Made by a program: the position numbers and the translations under genes. Shown here piece after piece: positions 60,901 through 64,000 of a DNA stretch of 64,000 nucleotides. A model generated the notes under the pieces. The model ran no database searches. It was given only the letters and a program-made list of their open reading frames with translations, and had not been told where the DNA came from. The first letter of the stretch is position 1. Every line of letters begins with the position of its first letter. Source of the stretch: Saccharomycopsis crataegensis (lineage: Eukaryota > Ascomycota > Saccharomycetes > Ascoideales > Saccharomycopsidaceae); the NCBI RefSeq assembly GCF_037102585.1, contig NW_027043830.1, forward strand, positions 868,001 through 932,000, given 5' to 3'.

Positions 60901-61409
60901 ATTTGGTATTCCCTTAGTTTCCCATTGATATACGATGGTGATTCTGTGAATTCAATGATATCGGAATCATTGGAACTGCCAAGCAATTCGGCATCTTCTT
61001 CCTTTTCGGTTTTGCGTCTTCTAACTCCTTCGGAACCAGTAAATTTCCCAGATTTCTTATTCACATCGTCGTCATTCAAGATAGATTTATGTAAAGTTTC
61101 TTCGACCTTGGCGATCACCTGTTTGAATTTTGGGTCCTTTTTTGCCCTTGATTGGATGAATGTTTTGAATAGATGGGACAAATCTAACAAATGTTTATAT
61201 CTTTTTGTGATTTCGTGGAGATGTCTTTCATCATTTTCCAGCCCTTTGGTTTCATCCACAAAATAAAACGATTTTCTATCGACATTTGTTTCCACAATAT
61301 GATTTTTTTCAGGTTCAGGAGACTCTGTTGTTACTATTGAGGTTGCAGGCAGTTGATTTGTGACGGCAGCGGGACTGTTGACATCTGATACAGGCTCTGC
61401 CTCTGTCAT
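57921..61409 (-). CDS. ISW2: Isw2-type ISWI chromatin-remodelling ATPase
   Basis: ISWI remodellers space nucleosomes. From ATG 61409 (MTEAEPVSDVNSPAAV; the longer frame begins with TTG) the product has 1162 residues (S. cerevisiae Isw2 1120). SNF2 ATPase motifs: ILADEMGLGKTLQTI (Walker A), VIDEAHRIKNE (DEAH), LLITGTPLQNNLHELWALL, VLIFSQMSRMLDI, GGLGINLTSADVV and QAMDRAHRIGQKKQV. The C-terminal HAND-SANT-SLIDE region covers about 750-1030, with WSRREFNHFISASAKHGR (SANT) and FTPDEDAFLLVMLFKHG (SLIDE). A Lys-rich tail ends in PGPKPG-type, AT-hook-like repeats. Closer to Isw2 than Isw1 in the helicase region as I recall the sequences. Confidence 0.92.
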   Translation of the reverse strand: MTEAEPVSDVNSPAAVTNQLPATSIVTTESPEPEKNHIVETNVDRKSFYFVDETKGLENDERHLHEITKRYKHLLDLSHLFKTFIQSRAKKDPKFKQVIAKVEETLHKSILNDDDVNKKSGKFTGSEGVRRRKTEKEEDAELLGSSNDSDIIEFTESPSYINGKLREYQIQGLNWLVSLHENNLSGILADEMGLGKTLQTISFLGYLRFFKGIVGPHLVIVPKSTLENWQREFGKWIPQFNTVVLTGDKTQRADIINQKIMSCDFDVVISSYELVIKEKATLKKIEWSYIVIDEAHRIKNEQSLLSQVIRLFTSRNRLLITGTPLQNNLHELWALLNFILPDVFSDSESFDEYFGATNAENDQDHDQDQQEVIKQLHTILSPFLLRRIKSQVEKSLLPKKEMNLYVSLSPLQKKLYRKLLEKDLDAVNGLNGKKESKTRLLNIVMQLRKCSNHPYLFDGVEPGPPYTTDEHLVFNSQKLKVLDNLLKKFKAEGSRVLIFSQMSRMLDIMEDYCYFRGYGYCRIDGSTDHEDRIQQIDEYNAEGSDKFIFLLTTRAGGLGINLTSADVVVLYDSDWNPQADLQAMDRAHRIGQKKQVKVFRMVTENTIEEKVLERAMKKLRLDQVVIQQARASLANQQVDKDELLNMIRYGAHDMFNNSAGQPKDSDEDGDAGDEINLDDLLANSEKRTKELNSKYAKLGFDELQDLEAENTSAYQWNGTDFKKQNTKKIGSGFMWLNPGKRERKENYSIDGYYRDVLNSGGRPASTEPKGPKAPKQMTLYDHQFYSPNLFTLHEKEKYWYRKQINYKVPLNQKPQSNGGTGNTKSALSAEDIKLDNKLEQIEVDHATALTEEEEKLKEEYLKEGYGNWSRREFNHFISASAKHGRHNIDLVANEMIENNVVMTVKTFDEIKEYSETFWNRYTEIEGFERYIMQIEQGEEKIAKQIKQRSSLHKKISQYESPLNELELKFPPTSTSFTPDEDAFLLVMLFKHGIDSDGIYETIHKEILKSNIFKFDYFLKSRTSTELNRRCNALLAAVVKEVESNEQQVLTILTKKRKALDDKKKNRTNKRKKVSIKKLSLKSSVSLRSKKKKDEPKKSAPKRGAAKKKVTSKTDSASGAKRNKPGPKPGAKYKKKPGPKPGTKGNSKAKSNGDISSYFNKKS

Positions 61410-62116
61410 GATGATGATGCGTTGAGAGGAATATAAAATTGGGGATCTTTTCTTATCAATAGAATCAGAAGAATATTTAGTGAGCAAGATTCAATGATTT
61501 CCCAACGTTATTTTATTTGTTGTTGATGTTCTGGTTACAAATTTAAAAGGGCAGACAATTGCACAAAAAAAAAATCAACGTGAATTAACAAACATTGAGG
61601 AGAAAAAAAAAAAAAGCGACGCGAAAATATTTCTAGAGAAAAAAAAAAAAAAATAAAAGATAAAAGAAATGACACGTGTTAGGTCATGTGGATTAAGAAG
61701 AAGCGGAAGTAGAGAGAGAGAGGTGTGTGTGTGAATGTGTATATACGGATCAGTATGATAATTTATCTTATCATTCATTAATTTAATACGCACTATACTA
61801 TATGCCACATGTATTCACATGATCAAAACAATAAAGACGCCAGAGCTCTCTGGTGTATAGCATCATCAGGCTTCGCCTACTGTTCTAGTAAGTTCTACTG
61901 CTAGAAGCTTCAGAATTTTCTAGATGCCTGATAGTTCTAGAAGATTCGCGCGCAGACCAAGGTGGCGAACAGAATCTGCGTATAAAGCGACACCAGAATC
62001 TCTCATAATTTTCTGTAGTTTATTTTATTTTTCTATTATTAATAATCAACAATTAAATTTTCCTTATTTATTTATTTTTATAAAAAAAAACATCCTTTTT
62101 CAACGCTACGACCAAA
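61410..62116. promoter_or_regulatory. Divergent region ISW2 / small heat-shock gene
   Basis: 707 bp. ISW2 side: A-tracts (61605-61650), CACGTG (61673-61678) and a GA/GT-rich stretch (61711-61735). Heat-shock gene side: an HSE cluster (61883-61947) and TATAAAG (61981-61987), about 130 bp before the ATG. Confidence 0.6.
61883..61947 (+). promoter_or_regulatory. Heat-shock element cluster
   Basis: Alternating GAA/TTC units: GAA-gc-TTC at 61904-61911, GAA-tt-TTC at 61913-61920, and a perfect three-unit HSE TTCTAGAAGATTC at 61935-61947, with TTC units also at 61883 and 61893. This is strong Hsf1 binding architecture, upstream of a TATA box and the small Hsp gene. Confidence 0.88.
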
Positions 62117-62845
62117 ATGTCCATTCTTTTTGATACTCCTGCTTTCTACCGTGCACCTGCTGCATTATCTGGTTCTTGTGATCTTAACCCCTTCATTGGC
62201 AATTATAGAGACTTATCTGATATTTTAACTCCTGAATTATTTGCTGCTGTACCAAACAACTCAAAGGATGCTGCTATTCCTCCTTTCTGCCCATCCAAAT
62301 CAGAAGCTGTCAAAAGACACATTAGCAAAACCGCCGACAATGTGAAACGGTCAAAAACCGAATCTCCGAGGAAGAACCAATCACGTTCCAAAAGAGAAGG
62401 TCATGATGAGAAGAAAGATCGTATCAAGCCATCTTCTTCGGTTATCGTTCCTCCAATAAATGTCAGGGAAACCAGAGATAGCATTGAAATACTCGTATCC
62501 ATTCCAGGTACCACCAGGGAGCAAATCAATGTTGATTTCAACAAAACTGCCAGTTTATTATCTGTGACCGGTACCCTTCCTAGACCCGATAGTTTAGATC
62601 TGGTACTAAAGGGCCACTTGAACGAAATTGAGACTGGAAGTTTTGAAAGAAAGATCCAAATCCCAAAAGAGGTAAAGGTTGATCACTCGAAACTTACTGC
62701 TGACTATGATAATGGAATCTTGAAAGTAGAACTTCCTAAGAAGATAAATATTCCAAAGCAGGTTGAACTTCCGAAGAAGATTGAAGAACCAGTACAGCAG
62801 TCACAAATGCCAGCTGTAAGAAGAATTCGTGTTGAGTTCCTTTAA
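62117..62845 (+). CDS. Small heat-shock protein (alpha-crystallin/Hsp20 family)
   Basis: This is an ATP-independent holdase that binds unfolding proteins. 242 residues. The N-terminal arm (FDTPAFYRAPAALSG) resembles fungal Hsp26/Hsp21-type starts. A basic, Lys/Ser-rich linker (about 75-105) is followed by the alpha-crystallin domain (about 112-210), with INVRETRDSIEILVSIPG and the C-terminal signature ADYDNGILKVELPK. A repeated PKK-I-x-x-P tail (about 210-235) offers I-x-I/V-like contacts for oligomer assembly. The linker insertion makes it longer than many sHsps. Promoter HSEs and TATA box support heat induction. Ortholog naming (HSP26, HSP21 or HSP42) is left open. Confidence 0.92.
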   Translation: MSILFDTPAFYRAPAALSGSCDLNPFIGNYRDLSDILTPELFAAVPNNSKDAAIPPFCPSKSEAVKRHISKTADNVKRSKTESPRKNQSRSKREGHDEKKDRIKPSSSVIVPPINVRETRDSIEILVSIPGTTREQINVDFNKTASLLSVTGTLPRPDSLDLVLKGHLNEIETGSFERKIQIPKEVKVDHSKLTADYDNGILKVELPKKINIPKQVELPKKIEEPVQQSQMPAVRRIRVEFL

Positions 62846-64000
62846 ATTATATTCGCAAACAGTATGATATATTATTTGTTTTTTCGTTTTTATTTTTGTT
62901 TTGTTTACCCCATGTTCTTTTGTTTCTTCTTGCAGATTTATTTTAATTTTAATGCTTTTCGTTTGATATAAGGTGATTGACTATTGTAAGCCTTTGGTGA
63001 TATGATAATAATAATAGCAAAAATAAAAATTATTATTGGCTTGGAATATATATATTATACTACACATCCATTCCTATTACTTATTATAGTAAAACACAGG
63101 AACTTTGTAACATATACCACCAGTATTGTTCATTCATTACCTAATCAATTACTTATTATCGGATCCTTATCTTATCCCTTTTTTTATAATTACTATTCCA
63201 TACTCATTATATATTTAAAGAGGTACTAAACCACTTATTCCTTACATATTATTTTAATAAAAAAATTGCAATGGCTACTAGTGAGTCTGGTACTAAGAAT
63301 GGATGCTTTCTATTCATACTATACTACTTACTTGTAGTGGACCAGAGTCCTCTTTATATACTTCTACGGAAGCCGCCAGTATCCTGCGGATATAGCCGGA
63401 TTCTTTCCTTGTGTCTTCTATGGTAGCGGTGCCCTTCTATGGCAGCGATGCCCTTCTATGGCAGCGATGCCCTTCTATGGCAGCGATGCCCTTCTATGGC
63501 AGCGATGCCCTTCTATGGCAGCGATGCCTTTCCATGACACCGACGGATATCACCTTATTACAAAAATCAAGTTAATATTACAGACTTCAACATCCTCAAT
63601 GCACACACCAATTTACGCGTATTTATCAGTTTCACCTGAATATAGGAATCTGTAATTTTAAATTTAAACCTGGCTTTTTCTTCAACTGCTTCTTCAAAAT
63701 ATAACTCTGGTTGATTTGTATTCAAAATTCAGGTTTGTGGTGTTGCTATGTTGAGAAAATCACCTTGCGGGGTGCTACTTAACCGTTGCATAATTAGTAC
63801 GTCATTTACAAAAAAATTACTGATCAAACCTTCGGTCTCACAAAGTTCTCTTTGAGAAGAAATTACTGTATTTCCAAACTAATAAATTGTAGTCCCTATG
63901 CTGCCATTTTTCATTCTGATGTATATGGGCAGCAACTGTCACAATAAAAGACGGCTTTGTCTGCCGTGTTCGGTGCCCTTAGTAGTATTTATTACCCGTG
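62846..64000. other. ORF-free right end of window with minisatellite
   Basis: 1.15 kb without a credible gene. It has a T-rich 3' flank of the heat-shock gene, TATA-like AT-rich sequence (63180-63260), then a GC-richer stretch (63355-63540) containing the 19-bp minisatellite, then mixed sequence. A 50-codon ATG frame at 63271 has no recognisable homology. The region may belong to a promoter or element whose body lies beyond the window. Confidence 0.4.
63416..63529 (+). repeat. 19-bp minisatellite, six tandem copies
   Basis: Unit TTCTATGGCAGCGATGCCC repeats at 63416, 63435, 63454, 63473, 63492 and 63511. The first copy has two changes, the next five are essentially identical, and a degenerate seventh follows at 63530. 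Each unit holds a short dyad, GGCA-GCGA-TGCC. The 19-bp period is not a multiple of three, so reading frames rotate every copy. Confidence 0.95.

Noticed and set aside
63271-64000. Start of a retroelement or solo LTR at the right edge
   Set aside because: A TATA-like stretch and a short ATG frame were suggestive, but I found no terminal repeats, primer-binding site or recognisable domain within the window.

Overview
The window is nuclear DNA of a budding yeast (Saccharomycotina). The genes are dense and mostly intronless. The few introns are short, with GTATGT-type donors and TACTAAC branch points, and intergenic DNA is AT-rich. Several CTG codons fall where the protein families carry serine: Galpha codon 339, RIX7 codon 283, and a CTG in FBP26 exon 4. 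The PYC fragment has no in-frame CTG in about 418 codons. This points to the CUG-Ser clade (Candida/Debaryomyces/Scheffersomyces relatives). The RPL26 promoter agrees, carrying Tbf1- and Cbf1-type sites as in Candida. I cannot name the species.

Layout, left to right. 1-12 kb: 3' end of pyruvate carboxylase (PYC), RIX7 (60S ribosome export AAA ATPase), GPA1 (Galpha), TEL2 (PIKK/telomere factor), RPL26 (one intron, minus strand). 12-28.5 kb: an unrecognised helical-repeat protein, QRI1/UAP1 (UDP-GlcNAc pyrophosphorylase), MET2 (methionine synthesis), VPS41 (HOPS, with a long acidic microsatellite tract), MRPL3 (one intron), PMR1 (Golgi Ca/Mn pump), NDUFAF7-like methyltransferase. 28.7-42 kb: IES2 (INO80 complex), PPN2 (vacuolar polyphosphatase), RAP1, ALG9 (N-glycan mannosyltransferase), an F-box/LRR protein, PHO13, FBP26 (three introns). 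43-64 kb: a ~1930-residue largely disordered protein with a PP1-docking-like motif, an LPE10/MRS2-type Mg channel, VMA4 (two introns), a mitochondrial-carrier-like protein, PPX1 (exopolyphosphatase), ISW2 (chromatin remodeller), a small heat-shock protein with a strong HSE cluster, and an ORF-free right end with a 19-bp minisatellite.

This is ordinary, conserved chromosome-arm content. I see no tRNA, rRNA, CRISPR array, complete transposon or gene cluster of foreign origin. Loose functional themes are polyphosphate turnover (PPN2, PPX1), telomere/chromatin (TEL2, RAP1, IES2, ISW2) and the secretory/vacuolar system (PMR1, VPS41, VMA4, ALG9). They do not form operons and are probably neighbours by chance. 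The points most worth a second look are the CUG-Ser evidence, the intron structures that conventional ORF calling misses (RPL26, MRPL3, VMA4, FBP26), the eroded kinase half of FBP26, the Rap1-like sites in a genome that also has Tbf1-type RP promoters, and several ORF-free blocks over 700 bp.
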